From CAXBID01 sp963815305 (GTDB taxonomy: Bacteria > Bacteroidota > Bacteroidia > Flavobacteriales > Flavobacteriaceae): a DNA stretch of 64,000 nt. A program made the translations under genes and the position numbers. The DNA lies in contig CAWFFW010000001.1 in assembly GCA_963815305.1 (NCBI GenBank), positions 2,046,001 through 2,110,000 of the forward strand, read 5' to 3'. The notes under the pieces are model-generated. The model saw only the letters and a program-made list of their open reading frames with translations. It had not been told where the DNA came from and did no database searches. Positions 38,078-46,688 of the stretch are shown piece after piece (the first letter of the stretch is position 1; each line of letters begins with the position of its first letter).

Positions 38078-39562
38078 TTAATTTAGTTTCTCTTCTTTAA
38101 AAAGCTCATAAGGACTTTTAGCATAATTATACATCCAAGTTTCTTCTGGTTGAATTCTTAAAAAATCTTCAACACCATAAAATTTATCATTATATTTTTC
38201 CATCCACTGGTAGGTTAATCTTTCCAAATCCTTTTTAACTTCAGCATATTCGGGTTTATGGAATAAATTATTTAATTGATACGGATCGGTTTTTCGGTCG
38301 TAAAGCACATTGGTAAGTTCAATAGAATCTTCACCTTTACCCATAGCAAACGTAAACTCTTTGGTAACCACACCACGCCAATTATTATTTTGGGCAACCC
38401 CTCTTTTATATAACCATAACGGAATAAAATCTTGCGTTTCTTTATCGTTTGAGACTAAATTTTTTGATAAATCTTTACCATCATAAGTTTGATCGCTCTC
38501 AATATCTAAAAAGCCAAGTAGTGTAGGCAAAATATCTAAAGCACCAAAAAGATCCTCAGAGGTTATTCCCGCTTTTATTTTCTTTGGGTATTTAACAAGA
38601 AAGGGCAAATGGTTGGAATAATCATGTGGGTATTGCTTAGGCAAAATAGCGTTGTGCGATTCTAACATATCACCATGATCTGCTGAAAATACAGTCAGCG
38701 TATTATCATCTACGCCTATGTCTTTTAATTTATCCATTAACATCCCAAAAGCCCTGTCAACACCACTCACCATTGCCATATAACCATGATACATGCGTTT
38801 TCTATCTGGAGTAGTTTCTAAACCAGGTCTCACTTTTATAGAGTCTCTGTTGTATAATGCCATCAGTTCCTCCATAGTATCGTAGCGGTAATGCATGTTT
38901 CCATCTTCACCTTTAAATTTCCCCCAATCATGCGGTGGGTGCCAAGAAACAATCAGTGCAAAAGGTTTGCTTTTATCAATATTATCTAAATAATGTAAGG
39001 CTTGATTGGTTTGTCCATACACTTCCCATTCATTAAAAAATTCTTTTTCGCCTTTATCGTTCCAAAAAAATGCTTTACCCGGTCTAAAATCCACATGGCA
39101 ATTGTTGGTTAAAAGCGTGTCGAAACCGTAACGTAAGTCGCCTTTTGGTATAGGTCTATCTCTTTCTCCTCCTAATAAATGCCATTTTCCAATATAAGCG
39201 GTTTGGTAGCCTTGTTCCTTCAAAATTTGACCCAACAGCTTAGATTTGTTAGGCAATAATGGCGCATCATTAATAAAGGCACCATTTTTTAAAGGATGCA
39301 TACCACTCATGACCATACCACGGAATGGTGTACAAACAGGTTGGTTTGAAAATGCATTGGTTAAACGCAGACCCTCATTTGCTAGTTTGTCTAAATTAGG
39401 TGTTAATATTTGATCATTACCATACGAACCAAGCATATCATAAGAGTGCTGATCTGATAATACAATAAGTAAATTTGGTTTTACTTTGATTTCTTCTTGC
39501 TTTGATTTACATGATAACATTCCCAAAACAATGACCGTTAAGATAAATGTGTATTTTGACAT
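38078..39562 (-). CDS. S1-family sulfatase, lipoprotein (C-T-P-F-R type)
   Basis: 494 residues with a lipobox (GMLSC, Cys18). Motifs: LLIVLSDQHSYDM, Cys77-T-P-F-Arg81 (a Phe at the fourth position, unlike the other sulfatases here), GKWHLLGG, and FSADHGDMLESH. It follows the third SusD gene across a U-tailed hairpin whose T-run ends only 13 nt before the start codon. It therefore belongs to the sigma/FecR/SusCD block and is probably expressed below the level of SusCD. No copy of the nine-site motif precedes it. Substrate unknown. Confidence 0.9.
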   Translation of the reverse strand: MSKYTFILTVIVLGMLSCKSKQEEIKVKPNLLIVLSDQHSYDMLGSYGNDQILTPNLDKLANEGLRLTNAFSNQPVCTPFRGMVMSGMHPLKNGAFINDAPLLPNKSKLLGQILKEQGYQTAYIGKWHLLGGERDRPIPKGDLRYGFDTLLTNNCHVDFRPGKAFFWNDKGEKEFFNEWEVYGQTNQALHYLDNIDKSKPFALIVSWHPPHDWGKFKGEDGNMHYRYDTMEELMALYNRDSIKVRPGLETTPDRKRMYHGYMAMVSGVDRAFGMLMDKLKDIGVDDNTLTVFSADHGDMLESHNAILPKQYPHDYSNHLPFLVKYPKKIKAGITSEDLFGALDILPTLLGFLDIESDQTYDGKDLSKNLVSNDKETQDFIPLWLYKRGVAQNNNWRGVVTKEFTFAMGKGEDSIELTNVLYDRKTDPYQLNNLFHKPEYAEVKKDLERLTYQWMEKYNDKFYGVEDFLRIQPEETWMYNYAKSPYELFKEEKLN

Positions 39563-39575
39563 AATGACTGAATTT

Positions 39576-39603
39576 AAAAAAGAGGCGGAAATATTTCCGC
39601 CTC
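39576..39603 (-). terminator. Intercistronic terminator/attenuator between SusD and sulfatase
   Basis: Perfect 11-bp inverted repeat GAGGCGGAAAT/ATTTCCGCCTC (39582-39603), followed leftwards by six U (39581-39576). The sulfatase start codon is at 39562, so any ribosome site would lie right at the U-run. It should end most SusCD transcripts and let a fraction through. Confidence 0.85.
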
Positions 39604-39621
39604 AATTAACTAAACTAAATT

Positions 39622-39639
39622 AAACTAAACTAACTCAAA
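39622..39639. repeat. 18-nt repeat, copy 2 (AAACTAAACTAACTCAAA)
   Basis: Identical to 22564-22581. It lies 19 nt before the terminator hairpin at 39582-39603 in the direction of transcription, within a longer AACTAA-rich run. Confidence 0.6.
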
Positions 39640-39666
39640 CGTAATAATTATTTAATTTTCTATTAT

Positions 39667-41160
39667 TTAATACCCAGGATTTTGTTTTAAGTTGGGATTG
39701 TCATCCAGTTGCCCTTGAGGAATAGGTAACAGTTCCATTTTTGAATCATAACTTAAACCACTGATGCGCTTAGCCGCCGCATTATTTGCTATAGAAGCCT
39801 CAATATCCCCCCAGCGTTGTAAATCTCCATACTCTTGATATTCACCTGCCAACTCCCATTTTCTTTCTTGTTTAATTATGGCTCTCAATTCTGCTTGGTT
39901 CGTAGTAGTTACATTACTAAGTCCAGCTCTGTCTCTAACTTCTTTTAAAAATGGTAACGCAGTTGCAGCACTACCCGATTCATTTAAAGACTCTGCTAAC
40001 ATTAATAAAATATCTGCATAACGCATATAAATAATGTCATTATCGTGTGCAAAAGGAGACACATTATTTTGCGAATCTTTCAATTTACCTAAAGCTACAC
40101 CTCCAGGTTCTCTGTAACCGCCTTGGGGGAGTTGCGGATTGCTTGGGCTATTGTATTGAATGAATCTACCGTTAGCATCCGTATAAGTGTACTGTAATGT
40201 AACATCACGTCGTTTATCATCAGCACTAAAAGAATTATAGAAATCCAATGAAAAACCAAATTGATACTGGCCATTTCTATTCGCAAATGGCGTATTTGGA
40301 GGTCCTGCAAAAAATGTAAGTACCGTTCCCGCCGCATTATCCTCAACATTAGGTCGTACAAAAATAAGTTCGTTATTGGTTTCATTCTCAAGCGTAAAAA
40401 TCGAGCCAAAATCATTTTGTAATGCATACACTTTTGAATCTACTATCTCTTGAAATTTAGTTGCTGCCAAACCATACATTTCGGTCTGATCTAAGGGTTT
40501 TCCTGCCATATGTAAATAAACCTTACCTAAAAAACCCTTTGCCGCCCCAGAGGTCGCTCTTCCAAAATTACCATTATCCCAAGACGAAGGTAGGCGTGTT
40601 TCTGCATATTTTAGATCTTCTACAATAGCTGCATAAATCTCTTCTTTAGGAGATCTTGCTTTAAAAATAACCTCATCTGAAAAGTTGGTAGTTTCTTCTA
40701 AATATAGTGGAACATCACCAAACCATTTAACCAGATTAAAGTAAAAGTAGGCTCTTAAAAAACGAGCTTCAGCAATTTTCTGTTCCTCCAAATTGGGTTC
40801 TAAGCCCGCTTTGCCAGCATTTGCTATAACGGAATTTGCTCTGTTAACACCTCTATAAAAATTACTCCACCAAACACCGTGCGCTAAGCCAGGATTGAAA
40901 TTTAACGCACAAAGAAACAGTTGGTTACCTCCATTGAAGCGCGATGTCATACTTTCTCCAGGCCCTGACGTTGATAATAAGTACCAAAGGTCATGATTTG
41001 AATTATTAAGGGTAGAGTAAACACCGAAAAGCGCCAAATCAACCTCTTTTTCGTCGCTGTATAAATTATCTGGAGCTAAAAAATCATAGGGAGTTTCATC
41101 TAAACTTTCACAGCCAATCAAACTAATCACACCTAATAAAATTAAATATATTTTTTTCAT
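39667..41160 (-). CDS. SusD-family glycan-binding lipoprotein (pair 3)
   Basis: 497 residues with a lipobox (SLIGC, Cys17), then ESLDETPYDFLAPDNLY. SusD features: RFLRAYFYFNLVKWFGDVPLY, MRYADILLMLAESLNE, KQERKWELAGEYQEYGDLQRW and the terminal KQNPGY. It starts 17 bp after its SusC (stop at 41178). It is shorter than the two SusDs of the 16261 operon, and its pair is wired to a sigma/anti-sigma system instead of the shared operator. Confidence 0.94.
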   Translation of the reverse strand: MKKIYLILLGVISLIGCESLDETPYDFLAPDNLYSDEKEVDLALFGVYSTLNNSNHDLWYLLSTSGPGESMTSRFNGGNQLFLCALNFNPGLAHGVWWSNFYRGVNRANSVIANAGKAGLEPNLEEQKIAEARFLRAYFYFNLVKWFGDVPLYLEETTNFSDEVIFKARSPKEEIYAAIVEDLKYAETRLPSSWDNGNFGRATSGAAKGFLGKVYLHMAGKPLDQTEMYGLAATKFQEIVDSKVYALQNDFGSIFTLENETNNELIFVRPNVEDNAAGTVLTFFAGPPNTPFANRNGQYQFGFSLDFYNSFSADDKRRDVTLQYTYTDANGRFIQYNSPSNPQLPQGGYREPGGVALGKLKDSQNNVSPFAHDNDIIYMRYADILLMLAESLNESGSAATALPFLKEVRDRAGLSNVTTTNQAELRAIIKQERKWELAGEYQEYGDLQRWGDIEASIANNAAAKRISGLSYDSKMELLPIPQGQLDDNPNLKQNPGY

Positions 41161-41177
41161 AATTGTTGTTTTTTATT

Positions 41178-44100
41178 CTAAAATTTGAAATTAAATCCGA
41201 GTGTAAATCCTTTTTGTCTAGGGTAAACACCTAAATCAACCCCAGGTGCCAATGTATTGCCTCCCAACGAACTTACTTCGGGATCTATACCGCTATAATC
41301 AGTAATGGTGAGTAGATTTGTTGCAGTACCATAAACTTCAATTCCTGAAAACGTATTGTTATTTTCCATGGGAATGTTGTAACGTAAAGAGACACTTTGT
41401 AAACGAATGTAGCTACCGTCTTCAACCATATAGTTAGCCACTGGTGGGGATACGCTATTAATGGAAGGGTACCGAATATCATTCGTGGGATTATCAGGCG
41501 TCCATCTATTTAAATACCAATCTACAGTATTGTTTTTATAAGATTCATTATTCTGAAATCCAGAACCTAAAACAGTTCCAATCGTGTTGTAAATATCATT
41601 ACCTATAGAACCTTGAATAAAAATGTTTAGGCTTAAATTTTTATAGGTAAAATCATTCACCCAACCAAAGGTGAAATCGGGATTTGGATTACCAATTATT
41701 TGACGATCTTCATTTGTGATTCTATCATCAGGCGTACCATCTTCATTCCCTCCTACGTCTTCAAACTTCCAACTTCCCAATGTTGTTACTCCATTCCGAG
41801 GAGCAAACAAAGGTTTACCTTGGGCATCAAAATCACTTTCTTGAATAAGACCGATAGCTTTCAATCCGTAAAATAATCCAAACTCTGCACCTGATCTGTA
41901 AAGATGTCCACTTCCAAATACGTTCTGTCCTAATCCAGGACCAAAACGATCAATATCATTACGAAGTTCAAGTACTGTATTTTTTAAGAAGGTAATATTA
42001 AAGTTACTATTCCAACTGAAATTCTCTGATCTCACTGCTGATACATCTATACCAAACTCAAATCCTTTATTCTCAATGCTACCAAAGTTTCCCTGATAAC
42101 CTCCAAAACCGACCTGATCTGGTAGTGGAATTACTGTAAGTAAATCAATTGTTTCTTTCTCAAAATAATCTGCGATAATATTTATACGGTTATTAAATAG
42201 ACCCAAATCTAAACCTATATTGGTTTGACGCGTTGTTTCCCATTTTAAATTAGTGTTTTCAACACTGGCAGGAAAAATTGCCAGATTCAGTTCTTGGCCA
42301 ACACCATAGAATGAACGACCATAGCGAGCTAGCGACTGATAAGGAGGTAGTGATTGCGTACCTGTTTCGCCAATAGATGCTCTAAATTTTAAATTTGAAA
42401 TAGTTTTATTGTCCTTTAAAAAAGCTTCTTCTGAGACCCTCCAACCTATGGCTGCAGATGGAAAATATCCCCATTTTTCATTTTTGGCAAAACGGGACGA
42501 ACCATCTGCACGAATCGTTGCTGTAAGCAAATATCTACTATCAAATGAATAATTAACTCTAAAAAAACCAGATTGGATTACGGAACGGTTACGCCCGCTT
42601 CCAATAGTTGGATCACCAGTTGCTGAGTCGACACCATCAACACCAAGCGTTTCGATAGGGAAATTATTCACTCTCGAATTGCTTGAAAAATTATTAAACT
42701 CGTTATATTCTAAACCCGCAGTTACCGAAAAATCGTGCTTTTCACCAAAAATCTTTTTATAAGTAAGATAATTACTGGCAATGTAATCGTAGCTCCTGTT
42801 TTGATTTAATGTGGCAAGACCAATTAAGTCAATTCCCGTTCCAACGTTAGAAGGTGTGTAAACATCTCTATTGTTGAACGTAAAGTTAATACCACCATTG
42901 AACGTATAGGTGAGCTCAGGAGTGATGTTATAAGAGAGCTCAGAACTCGCAAACACATCTGTATTATAATTCCGGTCGTTTTTGGCAATAGCCTCAAGGT
43001 ATGGATTAAAAAATTGTTGTCCTTCTCCAGTTTCACCAGCGTAATCCCTACTTGGTACAATAGGTTCTGCGGTGTATCCGTAAAAAATAGGACCGGCTCC
43101 AGCTGGAAAAGCTCTTGAACTTGTAATAGCTCTATTATTTTGCGTATGCGAACCGCTAAGACGAACTTTAACTCCTAATTTATCATCAAATAGTTTAGTG
43201 TCAATATTTGTTCTAAATGTGCCACGTCTATATTTAGATCCTATCACGATTCCTTTATCTTCCAATAAATTTGCTGAGACAAAGTATCTTGTTTTATTCT
43301 CACCTCCATTAACATTAATACCAAATTCTGATCGTATGCCGGTTCTTAAAATTTCATCTTGCCAGTTGAAACCAGCTCCAGCATATTGCTCTGGGTTGGG
43401 AAATGGTGGTGGATCTGTAGGCCGTAAATCCGCTAAAGCTTCATTTCTAAATTCAGCGTATTGTTGCCCCTGTAAAACATCATATGTATTTCTTGTTTCT
43501 GAAATGGTGGTGTTTTGGTACAAAGTTATTTCTGTTTTCCCTAATGTACCACGTTTTGTGGTTACCAAAATAACCCCATTGGCTCCTCTCGAACCGTATA
43601 TTGCTGTGGCAGAAGCGTCTTTTAAAACCTCAAGACTCTCAATATCCTGTGGATTTATCTGCGGGGTGCCACCTACGGGAATACCATCAACTACATAAAG
43701 TGGTGAGTTGTCTGCAGATAAGGAGTTGTTCCCTCGAATTCTGACACTACTGGTAGACCCTGGTTCTCCAGATGAAGAAGTTACAACAACCCCCGAGGAG
43801 CGCCCTTGCAACAATTGATCTACAGTAGTATAAACTGCTTTTTCTAAATCTTTGCTACTTACAGAACTAACAGATCCTGTAATATCTGATTTTCTCTGAG
43901 TTCCATACCCTACTACTACAACTTCGTCTAAGTCTTGAGAATTTCCTTTTAAAACCACAGAAATAAATGTTTGGTTTGCAATATTTATTTCTTGTGTTAA
44001 ATAACCTAAATACGAAACTACCAACACTGTGTTTTGACTTGAAACGGTCAGGCTAAAATTACCATCAAAATCAGATTGCGCACCATTATTGGTTCCTTTT

Positions 44101-44573
44101 TCAATAATATTGGCGCCTGGTAAAGGTAAGCCCGAATCATCCTTTACAGTACCAGATATTTGAATACCTTGTGTTGCTTTTAAAGTTAGATTTGTATCAT
44201 TAAACAACGTGTTTTCTTTTATTACAATGGTATTATTTTCAGCCAATTCGAAGTTGACATTATTTCCTGAAAAGCTTTGGTTTAAAAGTTTAGACACTTT
44301 AATAACACCTTTTTTTAATTTTATTTTAGGTGCATTTTCAAACAAATCTTGAGGGTACAAAAAGCTGTACTTTGTCTGGTTTTGGATGATGGTAAAGACC
44401 TCATCAATAGATACTACTTTATCTACGTCGATAGTTACTTGTTCCTGTGAAAACGACTTTTCTGCTGAAAAGCTAAATACTGTGGTGCACAATAAGAATA
44501 TAAATGTTCTCATAATAGCAAATAGCGTTCGTTTTCTGGCTAAAGACCGAACCTTAATTAAATTAATTTTCAT
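41178..44573 (-). CDS. SusC-family TonB-dependent transducer/transporter with STN domain (pair 3)
   Basis: 1131 residues. A second Met (MRTFIFLL, residue 21) may be the real start of the signal peptide. After the signal comes an STN domain (about 45-115: VSIDEVFTIIQNQTKYSFLY), then CarboxypepD_reg (ISGTVKDDSGLPLPGANI), the linker EVVVVGYGTQRKSD, plug, and barrel ending TLGFNFKF. The STN domain is the contact for a FecR anti-sigma factor, and fecR and sigma genes lie directly upstream (44676, 46040). It should therefore both import an oligosaccharide and signal its presence to the cytoplasm. The other two SusC proteins here have no STN domain. Confidence 0.95.
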   Translation of the reverse strand: MKINLIKVRSLARKRTLFAIMRTFIFLLCTTVFSFSAEKSFSQEQVTIDVDKVVSIDEVFTIIQNQTKYSFLYPQDLFENAPKIKLKKGVIKVSKLLNQSFSGNNVNFELAENNTIVIKENTLFNDTNLTLKATQGIQISGTVKDDSGLPLPGANIIEKGTNNGAQSDFDGNFSLTVSSQNTVLVVSYLGYLTQEINIANQTFISVVLKGNSQDLDEVVVVGYGTQRKSDITGSVSSVSSKDLEKAVYTTVDQLLQGRSSGVVVTSSSGEPGSTSSVRIRGNNSLSADNSPLYVVDGIPVGGTPQINPQDIESLEVLKDASATAIYGSRGANGVILVTTKRGTLGKTEITLYQNTTISETRNTYDVLQGQQYAEFRNEALADLRPTDPPPFPNPEQYAGAGFNWQDEILRTGIRSEFGINVNGGENKTRYFVSANLLEDKGIVIGSKYRRGTFRTNIDTKLFDDKLGVKVRLSGSHTQNNRAITSSRAFPAGAGPIFYGYTAEPIVPSRDYAGETGEGQQFFNPYLEAIAKNDRNYNTDVFASSELSYNITPELTYTFNGGINFTFNNRDVYTPSNVGTGIDLIGLATLNQNRSYDYIASNYLTYKKIFGEKHDFSVTAGLEYNEFNNFSSNSRVNNFPIETLGVDGVDSATGDPTIGSGRNRSVIQSGFFRVNYSFDSRYLLTATIRADGSSRFAKNEKWGYFPSAAIGWRVSEEAFLKDNKTISNLKFRASIGETGTQSLPPYQSLARYGRSFYGVGQELNLAIFPASVENTNLKWETTRQTNIGLDLGLFNNRINIIADYFEKETIDLLTVIPLPDQVGFGGYQGNFGSIENKGFEFGIDVSAVRSENFSWNSNFNITFLKNTVLELRNDIDRFGPGLGQNVFGSGHLYRSGAEFGLFYGLKAIGLIQESDFDAQGKPLFAPRNGVTTLGSWKFEDVGGNEDGTPDDRITNEDRQIIGNPNPDFTFGWVNDFTYKNLSLNIFIQGSIGNDIYNTIGTVLGSGFQNNESYKNNTVDWYLNRWTPDNPTNDIRYPSINSVSPPVANYMVEDGSYIRLQSVSLRYNIPMENNNTFSGIEVYGTATNLLTITDYSGIDPEVSSLGGNTLAPGVDLGVYPRQKGFTLGFNFKF

Positions 44574-44675
44574 AAATTTACTCTGTTTTAGTTAGACATT
44601 GGTTTAATTATTACAATCACTAGGGACGAAGTCTAATCACCGGAAAATGCTTGGCTTCGCTCCCTTTTTTATTTT

Positions 44676-45845
44676 TTACTTTAGAATAACCGTATTATCA
44701 ATAATTTCATAATCTTCTATGACATTAAAGTTTTTAATGGCTTTTAAAATATCTTCTATATTTAGATTTTTTCTCAACACTCCATTAAATCCTGCACTTT
44801 TAAGCTCTGGATTAACAAAGTTTACTTCCATATCATACCAGCGTGATAATACTTTCATGATTTCTTCCAATGGTTTTTTACGAAAACAAAACACACCGTC
44901 TTTCCAAGATGTTTCATTATACACATTAACAGTAGTAACGTTCATAGCACTGCTGTTAAGATCTAAATTTGCTTGTTGTGAAGGTTTTAATATTTGATTT
45001 GTAGTTGCAGCATTTATTGAAACCTTACCTTCAACCAATGTGGTGTATATATTGGCTTCATCTTTATAGGCTTTTATGTTGAACTCAGTTCCTATAACCT
45101 CAATGTCTTGATGGTCATTAATTACTCTAAACTTTGCGCCATGGTGATCTGTACTTGGAGATACATCAAAATAAGCTTCCCCGTATACCAACTCTACCTC
45201 TCTGGTTTCGCCTGAAATAAAATTTACAGGATATTTAAGTTGTGATTCAGAATTAAGCCAAACTTTGGTGCCATCTGATAATTTGATAAAGAATTGCCCT
45301 CCTCGTGGAATGGTCAGGTAATTATATACAATTTCTTTTGTCTTAGTTTTTTCTGCTTCATAAACGAGTTCTTCTCCATTACTGCTAGCGTTCTGCATTT
45401 GGTAACTGTTTCCTTTTTCTAAAGCTATAGTAGAACCATCTTCTAAAGTTAAGGTTGCTTTATCTTCTCCTGGCTCAATTTTAATAGTTGTTTTTGTTGT
45501 TTGATTAATTTCAATATTATTATTAAAAATATCATCCTTGATCACATAGCCAACTGCCAAAAATCCAACAACTACCGCAGCTGCTGCATATCTCCAGATT
45601 TTTAATTTTCTAGTGGGGACATTTATTTTTTGGCTTACAGTATTCCAATCTGCTTGATCGTTTATTTTTTTAGAAAGCTTATTTCGTTGATTAATTAGTT
45701 TCTTATTTGTAATATTTTTTAATATGTACGATTTGTCACTAGCGCTAAAAAATTCTGAATCTTCTAGGTCAATAGACTTCTCATTTTTCACCAAAGACTC
45801 TGCTATTCTTTTAGATAGTATGATTATTTTATCAAAAACTGACAT
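44676..45845 (-). CDS. FecR-family anti-sigma factor
   Basis: 389 residues, cytoplasmic N-terminus of about 80 residues, one membrane helix (about 86-104, YAAAAVVVGFLAVGYVI), a periplasmic FecR domain (PRGGQFFIKLSDGTKVWLNS, GEAYFDVSP, FNIKAYKDEANIYTTLVEG) and a C-terminal DUF4974-like domain (KPLEEIMKVLSRWYDMEVNF) that would meet the STN domain of the SusC at 41178. It holds the sigma factor inactive until the transporter is occupied. The gap to the sigma gene is 194 bp, long for such a pair. Confidence 0.93.
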   Translation of the reverse strand: MSVFDKIIILSKRIAESLVKNEKSIDLEDSEFFSASDKSYILKNITNKKLINQRNKLSKKINDQADWNTVSQKINVPTRKLKIWRYAAAAVVVGFLAVGYVIKDDIFNNNIEINQTTKTTIKIEPGEDKATLTLEDGSTIALEKGNSYQMQNASSNGEELVYEAEKTKTKEIVYNYLTIPRGGQFFIKLSDGTKVWLNSESQLKYPVNFISGETREVELVYGEAYFDVSPSTDHHGAKFRVINDHQDIEVIGTEFNIKAYKDEANIYTTLVEGKVSINAATTNQILKPSQQANLDLNSSAMNVTTVNVYNETSWKDGVFCFRKKPLEEIMKVLSRWYDMEVNFVNPELKSAGFNGVLRKNLNIEDILKAIKNFNVIEDYEIIDNTVILK

Positions 45846-46039
45846 GTAATATGTGTTAAATTAACCTAAACATATAGGTATTTAATATTAAGACGATGAA
45901 ATGCTAGAAGGGGGTTAAAAAAAAGTTGTTTTTTTTAATAATAAAATTAAACCCGTTGTTTTGAAGTGTTTTAGAATGTTCAATTAAGAAGTGAAACAAG
46001 CAATGTGCCTAATTTTAAATAAGGTTTTAAAAGGTGATA

Positions 46040-46600
46040 TTACTGCTGACTAAAAATAAAAGCTATCAATAAAAAATGCTCCTTTAACAAGGGTTTCATT
46101 CTTTTGTACGCTATTCTTTTTTGAGCTTTGACGGTATTAATAGAAATATCCAATTCTTTTGCTATTTCTAAATTGGTAAAATTTCTAATACTCATTCTCA
46201 TTATTTGAGAACATTTTTTTGGCAAAGTGCTTATCGCATTTTCAATAATATATCTAGTTTCTGAAATAACTACTTCTCGTAAAAAGAAGGAATCTGTTTC
46301 TAATTGCTCAATTTGAGTTATTGATAAATAATCAGTGGTTTTATATCGCTTACTTTTTAGGTAATCAAGGGATTTGTTTTTTACAGAAGTATATAGATAT
46401 GATTTTATTTTGTTCTCGGATTGAAATTCAATTTTATCTTCCCATACTTTAATAAACACATCTTGAACGATGTCTTTTGATACTTCTAAATCATCTACAT
46501 ATTTATTTGAGAATAGGCATAGAGATTTATATAGCTCATTAAAAAGAGTTTTATATTCTTTTAACCTTAACTGATAAGTTTCTGTATTCTGGGTTCTCAT
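46040..46600 (-). CDS. ECF sigma factor (FecI-like, PUL-associated)
   Basis: 186 residues. Region 2 is around residues 15-85 (VSKDIVQDVFIKVWED, SYLYTSVKNKSLDYLKS) and region 4 around 120-175 (LPKKCSQIMRMSIRNFTNLEIAKELDISINTVK). It directs RNA polymerase to the promoter of the downstream FecR/SusCD genes once released by FecR. A perfect Bacteroidota -7 box, TAGATTTG (46625-46618), precedes the start codon by 17 bp, without a recognisable -33 element and without the operator found elsewhere. This block therefore seems independently expressed. Confidence 0.94.
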   Translation of the reverse strand: MRTQNTETYQLRLKEYKTLFNELYKSLCLFSNKYVDDLEVSKDIVQDVFIKVWEDKIEFQSENKIKSYLYTSVKNKSLDYLKSKRYKTTDYLSITQIEQLETDSFFLREVVISETRYIIENAISTLPKKCSQIMRMSIRNFTNLEIAKELDISINTVKAQKRIAYKRMKPLLKEHFLLIAFIFSQQ

Positions 46601-46688
46601 TTAAGATTGTCTTATTACAAATCTATAAAAAATATAGTTTATTTCTTGTTTTATTTACTTACTTGAATTAAAAGGCCTTGTATAAATA

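Noticed and set aside
43644..43649. Further ATCCTG matches inside genes (43644, 46941, 58288)
   Set aside because: They lie within coding sequence; I did not treat them as operators because no transcription unit starts nearby.
43198..43698. 166-codon plus-strand open frame opposite the third SusC
   Set aside because: Antisense shadow of the plug domain, with no protein features of its own.
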